A stretch of DNA of 64,000 nucleotides from Singulisphaera sp. GP187 (GCA_945861245.1 CAMAUE010000006.1:1-64000), one strand, 5' to 3'; positions 37,947 through 46,741 are shown, numbered from the stretch's first letter. Numbers and translations are program-made. The notes: generated from the letters alone by a model not told the origin.

Positions 37947-39308
37947 ATGCGCCAATCACTCCTTTCTCGCCGAAACCTTCTCCAGCTCGGCGGCGTCGGC
38001 ATGCTCGGTTTGAGCCTGCCCAACCTTCTGCACGCCACGGCCAACACGCGCGAACCCGGTCGGCGGCGCGGCGAGAAATCGTGCATCTTCATCGTGCAAT
38101 ACGGCGGGGCCAGCCATCACGACAGCTGGGATATCAAACCCGATGCACCCGATGACATTCGCGGACCGTATCGCCCGATCGCGACCAGCGTGCCCGGCAC
38201 GCAAATCGGCGAACTGATGCCCAAGCTCGCCAGCCTCGCACATCGCTATACGCTCATTCGCTCGATGACCCATTCGAACGGTGGGCACGACGGCGGCATG
38301 CACATCTGCATGACCGGACATGCCGCGCCGACCGTTGACACGCCCTACTTCGGCTCGGTCGTCGCCAAAGTCAGGCCATCGACTGCGAACATGCCGTCTT
38401 ATGTTTGGCTGCAAAACCTCGCCGGCGATGTGCAACCGCGCTACCTCACCGGCGGCTTCCTCGGCGCATCCTATAGCCCACTCCGCGTCGGCACCGACAT
38501 GGACAACCCCGCCGAGCCTGGCTTCCGCGTTCGCGCTTTTGACACGCCGATCGACATCTCGCCTGAGCGCATGAGGCAGCGCTTGCAACTCATGCAGCGA
38601 GCCGAACCGTCGCTGGCGCCCACGAGTCCGTCAGCCAATTCGATGCAGATGTTCCAGGAACGCGCTGTCGATCTCGTCACCGGTCCGCAGGCACGGCGAG
38701 CGTTCGATCTCGAAATGGAATCGACGCGCATGCGCGATCGTTACGGTCGTCATGCCATTGGCCAAAATCTGCTGATGGCCCGACGGCTCATCGAATCGGG
38801 CGTGCGTCTCGTCAGCGTCACCGCCTGGGCGGGCCTGCCGCCGGGCGAACGCTTTCGCAATGTGCAGACATGGGACATGCACGGCAACGGTGCGGGCCTA
38901 GGCAGCATCTTCGGCACTGGCGCGTTCGGCCTCGGCTGGGCGTTGCCGAACGTCGATCAATCGGTGTCCGCGCTGCTCGAAGATCTGGAAGTTCGCGGCA
39001 TGCTGGAGGACACGCTGGTCGTCATGGTCGGCGAGTTTGGCCGCACTCCGCGCATTACCAACGGCGGGCGCGATCATTGGCCTGCGGTTTACTCTGCGAT
39101 GTTGGCCGGCGGTGGCATCCGTGGCGGTTACGTGCATGGTTCCTCGGATCGGCAGGGCGGCTATGTGCGTGACGCCGGCGTTCGGCCCGAAGCGTTCGGC
39201 GCGACGCTGTTCCACGCGCTCGGCATCCCGCCGGAGACACGCCTCAGCCCCGATGGCTTCACTCGCCCCGCGAGCACCGGCCAACCGGTGATGAGTCTGT
39301 TTGCGTGA
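37947..39308 (+). CDS. DUF1501 family protein (sulfatase-like fold) with Tat signal
   Basis: I start at 37947 (MRQSLLSRRNLLQLGGVGMLGL), which gives a twin-arginine signal with hydrophobic core. A longer frame from 37902 exists. The 453-residue protein has the DUF1501 marks: CIFIVQYGGASHHDSWDIKPDAP, LIRSMTHSNGGHDGG, VVMVGEFGRTPRI and the closing GGRDHWPAVYSAMLAGGGIRGGYVHG. The family belongs to the alkaline-phosphatase/sulfatase-like superfamily by fold. Its substrate is unknown. DUF1501 proteins are usually next to DUF1549/1553 genes. Here the pair is separated by four other genes. Confidence 0.92.
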   Translation: MRQSLLSRRNLLQLGGVGMLGLSLPNLLHATANTREPGRRRGEKSCIFIVQYGGASHHDSWDIKPDAPDDIRGPYRPIATSVPGTQIGELMPKLASLAHRYTLIRSMTHSNGGHDGGMHICMTGHAAPTVDTPYFGSVVAKVRPSTANMPSYVWLQNLAGDVQPRYLTGGFLGASYSPLRVGTDMDNPAEPGFRVRAFDTPIDISPERMRQRLQLMQRAEPSLAPTSPSANSMQMFQERAVDLVTGPQARRAFDLEMESTRMRDRYGRHAIGQNLLMARRLIESGVRLVSVTAWAGLPPGERFRNVQTWDMHGNGAGLGSIFGTGAFGLGWALPNVDQSVSALLEDLEVRGMLEDTLVVMVGEFGRTPRITNGGRDHWPAVYSAMLAGGGIRGGYVHGSSDRQGGYVRDAGVRPEAFGATLFHALGIPPETRLSPDGFTRPASTGQPVMSLFA

Positions 39309-39373
39309 GGTTTATCGGCCGGGTCAATTATTGAGAGTCGTCAGGAAATCGGCAATCGCAAGCCCGTGAGTTC

Positions 39374-40378
39374 CTACGCCGCAGGGTTTTTGCGTGCGAG
39401 TTTGAGCAGGAATCGCTCGAATTGCATGCGTGGCGCCAACACGCTGTTGCCTCGCAAATCCATGTTCAGTTGCAACAACCAATCAAAGAGCTTGTCCAAC
39501 CGGCGTCGGCCGAGGTGACGCAGCTGTTCTTCCGCGGATTTGACGGCGAATGGCGGGACGCCCGCTTGCGCCAACGCCGCACCAAGTGAGGAACCCAGCG
39601 ACGCCAGCCGGCCTGCCTGCGCCAGCCGCCGAAGCTGCATACTGAACGCACCGATGACCCGCATCGGCTCCTCGCCTTGATCGAACAGCCGATCGAGAAT
39701 CGCCAACGCACCTTTGACATTGCCGGCGGCGATGGCGTCGAAGATTTTGAAGATATCCGCCGCCCGGTTGTTGCCCACCAGGCGATCGACATCGGGCAAC
39801 TCGATCTTCGGATTCTTGCCAACGTAAATCGACAGCTTCAGCAACTCCTGATCGAGCAACCCCATCTCCGGGCCGACGTGATCCACGAGCAGATTCGCCG
39901 CCGGCGTCGGCAGCTGCTTTTGATATTCCGAGACGGCCCAGTCGGCACACCATTGCGCCATCTTGTACGTAGGCGGCGCTTTGCAGACGATCGTCGCCGA
40001 GGCGTCGATCAATTTCGCCAATCGTGTACTGGCCGCCCAGGTTTTTACGTCGAGAATTAGCAGGCTAGTGTCTGGCAATTTCGTTAGCCGCGATTCCAGC
40101 TCCGAGCGGTACTTCGTAATGAATGGGTCAGCGTTCTCGATCAGCACCACGCGTTTCGGGTCGAAGAACGGCACGGTATCGAGATCGTCGAACACTTCCG
40201 CGAACGTCGCCTTGTCGCCCGCTCGGACGGACACCGATTGTTCCTCGGCATCATCGCCGAGAGCACGCTTACGGAGGACGCGGATTACTTTGCGTTTGAG
40301 GAACGGTTCGTCCCCATGGACGATATACAGCGAGCCGAGCTTGGATTTGGTGTTGGCGAGAAAAGGGAGGGCTTCCAT
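39374..40378 (-). CDS. holA: DNA polymerase III delta subunit
   Basis: HolA is the clamp-loader wrench that opens the beta clamp. The 334-residue protein has the expected N-terminal stretch SLYIVHGDEPFLKRKVIRVLR, a degenerate P-loop region without Walker A, KRVVLIENADPFITKY and the C-terminal helical collar region with AILDRLFDQGEEPMRVIGAFSMQLRRL. The sequence is diverged, as usual for holA outside model organisms. The order DEPFL...LL-LD-K...GEEP-R is diagnostic. A GAGACTCC leader with a family-B palindrome stands upstream. Confidence 0.9.
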   Translation of the reverse strand: MEALPFLANTKSKLGSLYIVHGDEPFLKRKVIRVLRKRALGDDAEEQSVSVRAGDKATFAEVFDDLDTVPFFDPKRVVLIENADPFITKYRSELESRLTKLPDTSLLILDVKTWAASTRLAKLIDASATIVCKAPPTYKMAQWCADWAVSEYQKQLPTPAANLLVDHVGPEMGLLDQELLKLSIYVGKNPKIELPDVDRLVGNNRAADIFKIFDAIAAGNVKGALAILDRLFDQGEEPMRVIGAFSMQLRRLAQAGRLASLGSSLGAALAQAGVPPFAVKSAEEQLRHLGRRRLDKLFDWLLQLNMDLRGNSVLAPRMQFERFLLKLARKNPAA

Positions 40379-40396
40379 GGGGAGTCTCGTTCGGTA

Positions 40397-40452
40397 TTTC
40401 GCTTGCGGCTTAGCGCTCAGATAGTGCTATCTGAGCGCTAAGCCGCAAGCGG
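40397..40452. repeat. Palindromic repeat, family B, copy 6 (perfect)
   Basis: GCTTGCGGCTTAGCGCTCAG and its inverse CTGAGCGCTAAGCCGCAAGC join through ATAGTGCTAT, making one continuous palindrome. It lies between the holA start and the end of the prenyltransferase-like gene. Confidence 0.95.
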
Positions 40453-40468
40453 AGATCAAATTTGTCTA

Positions 40469-41611
40469 TCATTTCGGCTTGCAGTAGCTCAGCGTCATCA
40501 GGGCGTAGCCGGTGACGAGGTTTTCGTCAGCTTCCATCCAGTTGGCGGCGGAGTTGGCGAAGCTGCCATCGGGGCGTTGGCGTTTGGCGATCGCCTGCGT
40601 GATGTCCTTGCGCCAGTCGTGTTTGACGCCTTTGCTATCGATGACGTGGTCGATGCCAAGTGCGTCGAGGCTTTTGGCCATGGTGTTGTAATAGTAGAAT
40701 AGGCCCCACTGGGAACGCACATCCGGCATGCCGGGGTTTTTTTCGACGGTGTAGTTCGCCTGAATCCATTCGACCGCTTTCTTGACTCGCGGATCGTCTT
40801 TGCTGACGCCGCAATAGATCATGCTCTTGATGCCGGCGTAGGTCATGCTGCCATAGCCGGGCAGGGCGCCGTTGTCGAGCGGGGCATCGACGACCTTGGT
40901 GGCCCCGCCGGTCGCGCCGGTGTAGATGAAGCTGCCGTCGTCGATGAGCTTGGCCCAGGGGCGGTCGTTTGTTTCGCCTTTGATATTTTGGCATCGGCTG
41001 ACGAACAACAGCGCTTTTTTGTAGGCGGGATCATCGGGCGAGACACCGGCGGCTTTGAGGGCGTCGAGGAACATCTGCGTGTTGGACAGATCGGGGCGCG
41101 ATTTGCTGTCGTAGCCTGCGCCGCCGAAGAAGTCACTCGATTGGTCCTTGCCGTCGTCTTCGTCCCACTGAAGTTTTTTGAGAAACGCGACGGCATCGCC
41201 GATGATTGCTTTGTACTTGTCGTCCTGCTTCGCTTCAACCAGTGCCATGACGTTGATGCTGGTGACATAGTTGAGCAGCTGGACTCTGGGATCCTTGCCG
41301 GCGATGTGCTTTTTTTCGGTATTGACGAGGCTCTCGATATAGGAAAGCGCTTTCTTGCCTGTCGGATCGAGCGGCGTGGCCTGGCCGGTTTTCAGAAGTC
41401 CGGTGAGGACGATGCCGGTGACGCCTGGCGTCTTGTCGGTGCTCCATCCGCCGTGCTTGTCTTGCGTGCCACGAACGAACTTGGAGGCTTTTTGGACGAC
41501 ATCGTCCCACGCCGCCTGAGTTGGGCCGACTTTGGCTTGGCCGGCGGTTACGACGTGAACCGTTGCCGCGAGCGCGATGCATGCGGTCATTGAAGCGAGT
41601 ATGGTTTTCAT
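40469..41611 (-). CDS. Secreted protein with prenyltransferase/squalene-cyclase-like repeats
   Basis: The ATG at 41611 opens a signal peptide (to about AGQA, residue 25). The upstream extension to 41659 lies in a repeat and is not used. The 380-residue protein has QW-like alpha/alpha toroid repeats: KFVRGTQDKHGGWSTDKTPGVTGIVLTGLL, then NTQMFLDALKAAG, GYGSMTYAGIKSMIYCGVSKDDPRVKKAVEWIQANYTV and RQRPDGSFANSAANWMEADENLVTGYALMTLSY. The DCTAE- or DxDD-type catalytic aspartate motif of cyclases is not evident, so enzymatic activity is uncertain. Proteins of this type are common in planctomycetes without known function. Confidence 0.85.
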   Translation of the reverse strand: MKTILASMTACIALAATVHVVTAGQAKVGPTQAAWDDVVQKASKFVRGTQDKHGGWSTDKTPGVTGIVLTGLLKTGQATPLDPTGKKALSYIESLVNTEKKHIAGKDPRVQLLNYVTSINVMALVEAKQDDKYKAIIGDAVAFLKKLQWDEDDGKDQSSDFFGGAGYDSKSRPDLSNTQMFLDALKAAGVSPDDPAYKKALLFVSRCQNIKGETNDRPWAKLIDDGSFIYTGATGGATKVVDAPLDNGALPGYGSMTYAGIKSMIYCGVSKDDPRVKKAVEWIQANYTVEKNPGMPDVRSQWGLFYYYNTMAKSLDALGIDHVIDSKGVKHDWRKDITQAIAKRQRPDGSFANSAANWMEADENLVTGYALMTLSYCKPK

Positions 41612-41625
41612 AGTCGGCGTCCTCG

Positions 41626-41653
41626 TATATATAGCCCGCCATTTATGGTGGGT
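41626..41653. repeat. Palindromic repeat, family H, copy 2
   Basis: TATATAGCCCGCCATTTATG followed by GTGGGTC resembles the 2106-2164 element. It lies upstream of the prenyltransferase-like gene start. Confidence 0.7.
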
Positions 41654-41666
41654 CTTCAATTAAAAT

Positions 41667-41710
41667 GCAAGCCCAAGGGTGAGGTACTCCGAACCCTTGG
41701 GATCATCCAA
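41667..41710. repeat. Single arm of family C, copy 4
   Basis: GCAAGCCCAAGGGTGAGGTA and CTCCGAACCCTTGGGATC match the left half of family C. The right half is missing. Confidence 0.88.
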
Positions 41711-41730
41711 TCGCGATCGAAAATCAATCT

Positions 41731-41848
41731 TAACCACGGATAGCACCGATGAACACGGATAAATTCAATGCAAGTGTTGACGTGCAGTGATCTAAACTCA
41801 GACTTTATTCTTGTATTTATCCGTGTTCATCGGTGCTATCCGTGGTTA
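41731..41848. repeat. Inverted repeat, family G (CCACGGATAGCACCGATG)
   Basis: TAACCACGGATAGCACCGAT plus GAACACGGATAAA (41731-41763) is inverted at 41815-41848, around about 50 bases. Arms of 33 bases are nearly perfect. It fills the gap between the HEAT gene stop and the prenyltransferase-like gene start. Confidence 0.93.
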
Positions 41849-41897
41849 AACTTTTCTTCGATTGAACGGTATTGGGCCAAATCCACTACTTTCCTTC

Positions 41898-43652
41898 TTA
41901 TACTCCGCCGCGGATCGCTTTCACGGCCCGGCGCACCTCTTCGTTATACGGCAGATTACCTTCGGTCGGCATCGGGTCGTCCAGCATTTCCAGCAAACGC
42001 GGCAGCGCTGCCCTGGCGTCAGGGCCGATCTTGGCCAGGGCGCGAATCGCCTCGATTCGCGCCGAGGAGCGTTCACCCTCCGGCAGAACCCAGATAGTGC
42101 CGAAGGTGTCGAGGTGCATTGCCTGGTCCACGAATTTCGGGTCCAGCACGCGCATCAGAAGCGGAACCGCCTTTTTCGCCTCTTTGCCAAGACTGCCGGC
42201 AGCACGCGCGGCGGCGGCAAAGGCGCGGTACTCACGATTGGCAAGCGTATCGAGAATGAATGGCAGCGCTTTCTGAGGCATGCCAATGTCCGCCAGCGTC
42301 AGCTTCATGAGGACACGAAGTGCGTTGGCTTTGTCCCTTCGGTTCCGTTCCCGATTCCGTTCGCCATCGATTTCTTTCGGCGGATTTTTGTCGAAACGCT
42401 TTCTTTCAATCAGCAAGTCGATGATCACGTCGCCACAACTCGCCGCCCCGGGGCCGATCGAACGGCAGGCGTCAAGGAGAACACGCAACCGCTCTGGGTC
42501 GGTCGCGGAATCCGTGCGTTTGAGCGCCTTGGCGAGCGCTGGCACTGCCGACTTGCCAGACGGGCCGGATCGTTTCAGTGTAATGGCAGCGATATCTCGG
42601 CCGTAGGGATCGAGATCGCCAAGACGGTCGGCGAGCACGGCAACGATACGCTCATTCTTGGCGTCCAATTTCGCCAGGGCCTCGACGGCTTCCCGATTGA
42701 CGGCGATGATCGCGTCCTGCCTCCCCGCATCGTTCGGACCGAACGGCTTGCCCAGCGCGTCGAACATCGCCTTCGCCGCTTGCGAATCGCTGGTGCCCGC
42801 CTGGCCCAAGGTGCGCACCATCACGCAGCGGAGGTAAGTCGGCAGGTCTTCGCCAAGCGATTGCAAGAGCAGCGGGACCGTGAAGTCGGCTTTCGGCCCC
42901 GCGGCTTGAATCGCCGTCAACGTCGGGTAGGCGCCATCCGCATCGTTCCAGTCAATGCGGGTCATTTTCTTGAGCATTGCCAGCGACGGCTCCGGCATCG
43001 CCTTGACTTTGCCAAGCGAGTGAAAGGCTTTCAGTTGCACGCTTACGTCCGTGTCCTTGAGATGTTTTTGGATAGCCGGCACCGCTTCTTTCGCGGCTGG
43101 ACCCATCGCCCCCAAGGCATCGAGCAGGTTCCATATGCCCTGTTCCCCGATGCCGCCCAACTTCAGATAGGCGGTGTAGGCCGCGACCATCTCCGGTGTC
43201 GCGTGGCCAATCTGGTGAAGGGTGGCAACGGCCGAGTCGCGAATGTAATACACCTCCGAATTCTTGAAGATGGCGAAGAGCTTTTCTGCCGCCGGCCTGG
43301 CCTTGGGACCGAAGTAACCCAATCGGTTTACGGCGTAGTACCTGAGCGTGTTGCGATCTTTGTGATCCAACAGCTTTGTCAAGATCGCAACCATCTCTTC
43401 GGCAGGCATCTTCCAATCAAGTAACTTGACGTAGGCGGCAATCTGCCTTTTCTCATCGACGCCATCCGCGAGATTGGCATAGATGTCTTTAAGCTCCGCC
43501 GCCAAGCGCTTTTCTTCCGCTTGCCTGACGATCTCGGCAAACTTCCGGCGCACCGCCTCCTCGGGATCAGCGCCGTGCGTCCGGACGGCGAAGCCGAGGA
43601 AGGCCGCGATCGCAAGGATGCCAACCGTTGCAAGCAAGATATTTGGTTTCAT
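41898..43652 (-). CDS. Secreted or membrane-anchored HEAT-repeat protein
   Basis: I favour the ATG at 43652, which opens a hydrophobic segment (MKPNILLATVGILAIAAFLGF) fitting a signal anchor or signal peptide. The 584-residue protein is made of HEAT-like helix pairs from about residue 60 to the end, with recurring patterns such as AVNRLGYFGPKARPAAEKL, LLDALGAMGPAAKEAVPAI and ALAKIGPDARAALPRLLEML. The proline-containing turn A-IGP-A..A-P-L is characteristic. HEAT repeats form solenoids that bind other proteins. The partner is not evident. It appears to be a single-gene unit. Confidence 0.85.
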   Translation of the reverse strand: MKPNILLATVGILAIAAFLGFAVRTHGADPEEAVRRKFAEIVRQAEEKRLAAELKDIYANLADGVDEKRQIAAYVKLLDWKMPAEEMVAILTKLLDHKDRNTLRYYAVNRLGYFGPKARPAAEKLFAIFKNSEVYYIRDSAVATLHQIGHATPEMVAAYTAYLKLGGIGEQGIWNLLDALGAMGPAAKEAVPAIQKHLKDTDVSVQLKAFHSLGKVKAMPEPSLAMLKKMTRIDWNDADGAYPTLTAIQAAGPKADFTVPLLLQSLGEDLPTYLRCVMVRTLGQAGTSDSQAAKAMFDALGKPFGPNDAGRQDAIIAVNREAVEALAKLDAKNERIVAVLADRLGDLDPYGRDIAAITLKRSGPSGKSAVPALAKALKRTDSATDPERLRVLLDACRSIGPGAASCGDVIIDLLIERKRFDKNPPKEIDGERNRERNRRDKANALRVLMKLTLADIGMPQKALPFILDTLANREYRAFAAAARAAGSLGKEAKKAVPLLMRVLDPKFVDQAMHLDTFGTIWVLPEGERSSARIEAIRALAKIGPDARAALPRLLEMLDDPMPTEGNLPYNEEVRRAVKAIRGGV

Positions 43653-43958
43653 GGCAGCCCACATTATTGTGGAAGTCATCGGGGAATCGCCAGGCCGTGT
43701 GTCGTACACTCCGCAAAATGAGTGCCGTCGCCTCTTTTTATTCTAGCGGAAGTTAACGCGAGATGTATAGTTCAATCATGCAACGAGTTGCAGCGAATCG
43801 CCGAATCCGATCGCGGCCTGTTCGATGACGAAGATCAAACCAGATGTGATGAGAAAATGCGCAGCAAAAAAAAGCCGCTTGCGGCTTGGCGCTCGAATGG
43901 GAGGTTCTGAGCGCTAAGCCGCAAGCGGGAATTCGGGAAGTTACTATTCGCTGTTTAC
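43653..43958. other. Non-coding gap with palindrome and terminator
   Basis: I see no gene in this stretch of about 300 bases between groES and the HEAT gene. It holds a family-B palindrome and a T-run that together resemble a terminator behind groES. The rest has no supported feature. Confidence 0.65.
43862..43929 (-). terminator. Terminator of groES formed by palindromic repeat, family B, copy 7
   Basis: On the minus strand, CCCGCTTGCGGCTTAGCGCT and AGCGCCAAGCCGCAAGCGG pair, and the stem is followed by eight T. The inner AGCCGC-AA-GCGGCT hairpin next to the T-run would be enough alone. It begins 30 bases after the groES stop. Confidence 0.8.
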
Positions 43959-44246
43959 TTACTCGATGATCGCCAGGATATCGTCTTCGGACATAATGAG
44001 GTAGTCTTCACTTTCGACCTGAACTTCGTTACCGGCATAGTTGGAGAAGAGAACCCGATCGCCTTCTTTCACCAGAAAAGCGGCGCGTTTGCCGGTCTCA
44101 AGCAGACGGCCATCGCCAAGGCTGAGGACTTTGCCCTGACGCGGCTTTTCTTTGGCGGTATCAGGCAGCAGGATGCCGCCGGCGGTTTTCTCCTCGGCTT
44201 CAACGCGCTTGACCAGAATCTTGTCGTTTAGGGGAATGACCTTCAT
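43959..44246 (-). CDS. groES: Co-chaperonin GroES
   Basis: GroES caps the GroEL folding chamber. The 95-residue protein has the usual layout: LNDKILVKRVEAEEKTAGGILLPDTAKEKPRQGKVLSLGDG with the mobile loop (TAGGILLPD), and FSNYAGNEVQVESEDYLIMSEDDILAIIE at the end. No groEL gene is adjacent, which is the case for some groES copies in planctomycetes. A response-regulator gene lies 85 bases upstream on the same strand. A terminator follows. Confidence 0.96.
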   Translation of the reverse strand: MKVIPLNDKILVKRVEAEEKTAGGILLPDTAKEKPRQGKVLSLGDGRLLETGKRAAFLVKEGDRVLFSNYAGNEVQVESEDYLIMSEDDILAIIE

Positions 44247-44331
44247 ATCTGCCGACCTTTCAAATCAAATGGTGCTACTTGTGAATGGTGCTATTGTATT
44301 AGGAGATTCGTTTAGTGTTTCGGTTTAAGGT

Positions 44332-44751
44332 TCACCCAGCGTCTTTATCTTCGCTTTCGATCATCTGTTGGTAGGCTTTCAGAGCTCGCAGGATCGTGAA
44401 AAGCAGCATGCTCTTGCTGACTGGCTTCGGGATGACGCTGTACGCCCGCACCTGAAACGCTTGCTGGATCACTTCTTGCGTCGCATTGGCTGTCACGAGG
44501 ATGCAAGGCAATAGCGCGTTGATTTGGTGAACCAAATGCACCGCTTCGAGTCCCGTAAGCCTTGGCATCTGCACGTCAAACAGGGCGAGGTGGATCACTT
44601 CGCATTGTACGATTTCCAGTGCTTCCTCGCCGGAGGACGCCAACACCGTGCGATAGCCTTCCGGTTCGACGATTTCGCGCAGCGTTTCGCGGCATTCGTC
44701 GTCGTCGTCGGCGATCAAAATCGATAATGGCGTGTTCATGGCTGCGGTCAT
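44332..44751 (-). CDS. Single-domain response regulator
   Basis: I start at the ATG at 44751, since GGAG stands seven bases before it. Alternative ATGs lie close by. The 139-residue protein is a bare receiver domain: the acidic pocket ILIADDDDE, the phospho-acceptor D59 in ALFDVQMP, the conserved threonine in ILVTANA, and the lysine in SVIPKPVSK. There is no output domain, so it may act through a partner, as CheY-like proteins do. No histidine kinase is nearby. It may share a transcript with groES. Confidence 0.9.
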   Translation of the reverse strand: MTAAMNTPLSILIADDDDECRETLREIVEPEGYRTVLASSGEEALEIVQCEVIHLALFDVQMPRLTGLEAVHLVHQINALLPCILVTANATQEVIQQAFQVRAYSVIPKPVSKSMLLFTILRALKAYQQMIESEDKDAG

Positions 44752-45310
44752 CGCCACTCTCCTTCCGCGGATCCGTCCGTGTTAGAAGCATCCCGCGCTA
44801 GCACATTGGGCTAGCATTAGGAATTTTGATACGTGGTATACTCAAGGTCCATCCGCGTGCCACGGTTTCTTGGATTCCCTACGCAAGGCGTGCCATGGGA
44901 CGGTGATGAACATAATTCTCGTTGCAAAATTCATACCGTGCAAGAAATTGGCAGGGTAGATACCGTAACGTATTGGTATATATGAACCATACGCCGACAA
45001 AAAACGCAAGCCCATCTCTGGTGATAACGCGCCTCCCTGCCAAAAAATGATGTATCCTGTCAGTCTGGCGGGGCTGGTAGAACCTATCCGAGTCCTCATA
45101 GTTTGCATGAATAGAGTAGATAGTGCCAATTACCCTGGTGGGCGAGCGGCATTGCACGGGACATTATTCGCGTATCTGTTTTGTCGATTTTCCCCAAAGT
45201 GTGACGAAAGGCGCCGAAGATTGTCGAAAAGTGAGGAATTTTCGTCATTTTCGACTTATGCAATAGCAGAAGGACACCAGGCCAATTACGCAACCGACAG
45301 AAAAATAAAA

Positions 45311-45350
45311 TCCTCGTTCCCACGCAGGAGCTTCGGAACGAGGGCGTTTT
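45311..45350 (+). terminator. Possible terminator hairpin
   Basis: CCTCGTTCC and GGAACGAGG pair around a 15-base loop, followed by GCGTTTTGGCTTTT. The T-runs are weak and no gene lies directly upstream. Confidence 0.35.
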
Positions 45351-45521
45351 GGCTTTTGTTGGTTGCGTCGAGTAATGAGTAAAACAGAAAAATAAAAAAG
45401 AATGGCTCGTTTGGGGCGAAAGGGAAGTTTGGTTTTTCGCGATACATTGATGAGAGTTTTGACTTTTTCCTAACGCCTTCATGACGGAGAGCTAAAGTGC
45501 CGATGTAATAATCGGATTTGC

Positions 45522-45530
45522 TGCTATAGT
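45522..45530 (+). promoter_or_regulatory. Possible extended -10 promoter
   Basis: TGCTATAGT fits an extended -10 box and lies 45 bases before the PAP2 gene. Confidence 0.4.
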
Positions 45531-45575
45531 CCGCGCGATTCGCCAGATTAGCCGCGGAAAACTCAAAGGATATCC

Positions 45576-46667
45576 ATGCGTCGCACTTCGGTGTCAAATT
45601 TGCTGTTGGCGTTAGCGCTGAGTGTCTGCGGGCCGACGGTCGTCTTTGCGCAACTCGAACCGAAGTTGGACCCGATCGTCATTGACCCGCCGAGGGTCGT
45701 GCCGGTTCCCGCAGTAATAGATCCGAGTATTCCGAATCCCGTCTTTCGTATGCCTCCCGCCGACCCGACGATTCCCGCCCCGAAATTTGAATTCCCGGTC
45801 AGCCCCAACACAGGCCTGCCGCGTCCGGAAGTAGCGCCGGAGCACAATGGCCACGCGATGGCCTTGCTGGCGTTTAACAGCAGCAATTACACCGATCCGC
45901 GCTATATTGCCAATTCGTACCATCCCGACGACATGGGCGTCTGGGAAATTCTGCGCGACAGCGGCAAAGAGCAAACGTCGAGGCTGCTGCAGGACTTCAA
46001 GACTTTTTACTTGTCCGAAAACATGTTCTACGTTGCCGGCGCGGTCGCCCTCGCCGCCCCGATCGCCAACTCGCAGATGGATCAACGATTCCGCGACTGG
46101 TACCAAAAGCAAGGCCGGACGAAACAAGCCGATGATGCCGCTCTCTTCGTCAAAAACTTCGGCGAATTCAAGTACGCGATTCCCGGTTATTTGGCCATGT
46201 CGCTCAGCGGACGCCTGTTTTCCGATCATCCGTTCATGACGCCGATCGGTGAATTCGGCGATCGCGGCTTGCGGGCGTTGGCCGTCGGCGCGCCGATGGT
46301 CGGTGTTCTGCAATACGGTCTCGGTGCGTCCAGGCCGGGATCGCAAGATTCGCGCTGGCATCCATTCAGCGGCGCCAGCAACTCGGCATCGGGTCACACC
46401 TTTGTCGGCGCTGTGCCGTTTTTGACCGCCGCCAGCATGGTGGAATCGAAGACGCTGAAGGTGCTGCTCATCGCCGGCTCGATGGCGACCGGGTGGTCGC
46501 GCATACATACCGACGATCACTATCTGGCCCAGACTATTTTGGGTTGGTCGATGGCTTACCTAGCCGTCGAAGCCATCAGTCGCACCGAAGATCAACGTGG
46601 CAAGATGCGCATCGTGCCTCTTATCACGCCCAACGGAGGCGGCATGGGCGTTGAGTTCTGCTATTGA
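45576..46667 (+). CDS. PAP2-family phosphatase, secreted
   Basis: The 363-residue protein has a signal peptide (about 1-25, ending VFAQ), a proline-rich linker (about 27-85), then a PAP2 domain. The three active-site motifs read ASRPGSQ, NSASGHTFVGA (with the catalytic histidine) and SRIHTDDHYLAQTILG. The first motif keeps the arginine-proline pair but lacks the usual leading lysine. The family removes phosphate from lipids such as phosphatidate or undecaprenyl pyrophosphate. The long N-terminal proline stretch is unusual. The substrate is not evident. Confidence 0.88.
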   Translation: MRRTSVSNLLLALALSVCGPTVVFAQLEPKLDPIVIDPPRVVPVPAVIDPSIPNPVFRMPPADPTIPAPKFEFPVSPNTGLPRPEVAPEHNGHAMALLAFNSSNYTDPRYIANSYHPDDMGVWEILRDSGKEQTSRLLQDFKTFYLSENMFYVAGAVALAAPIANSQMDQRFRDWYQKQGRTKQADDAALFVKNFGEFKYAIPGYLAMSLSGRLFSDHPFMTPIGEFGDRGLRALAVGAPMVGVLQYGLGASRPGSQDSRWHPFSGASNSASGHTFVGAVPFLTAASMVESKTLKVLLIAGSMATGWSRIHTDDHYLAQTILGWSMAYLAVEAISRTEDQRGKMRIVPLITPNGGGMGVEFCY

Positions 46668-46671
46668 GCCA

Positions 46672-46726
46672 CCGCTTGCGGCTTAGCGCTCGCATGGAAT
46701 TCTCTGAGCGCTAAGCCGCAGGGGGA
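46672..46726. repeat. Palindromic repeat, family B, copy 8
   Basis: CCGCTTGCGGCTTAGCGCTC and GAGCGCTAAGCCGCAGGGGG are inverted around a short centre. It separates the convergent ends of the PAP2 gene and birA. Confidence 0.9.
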
Positions 46727-46741
46727 ATACGAAAGCGAGTC

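Larger units (their letters stand above)
44758..45575. other. About 800-base AT-richer gap with no supported gene
   Basis: Base composition is visibly richer in A and T than in the neighbours. Open frames here (44842-45129, 45047-45382, 45096-45482) lack protein-like composition and ribosome sites. TGGTATACT at 44834-44842 resembles an extended -10 box. CCTCGTTCC / GGAACGAGG (45311-45344) makes a hairpin followed by GCGTTTT. A non-coding RNA is possible between these, but nothing more supports it. Confidence 0.6.

Noticed and set aside
41862-43424. 520-codon open frame on the plus strand
   Set aside because: It is antisense to the HEAT-repeat gene, whose repeats are well formed.
44842-45382. 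Open frames in the AT-richer gap (44842-45129 minus, 45047-45382 plus)
   Set aside because: Composition and starts are not gene-like, and the two overlap on opposite strands.
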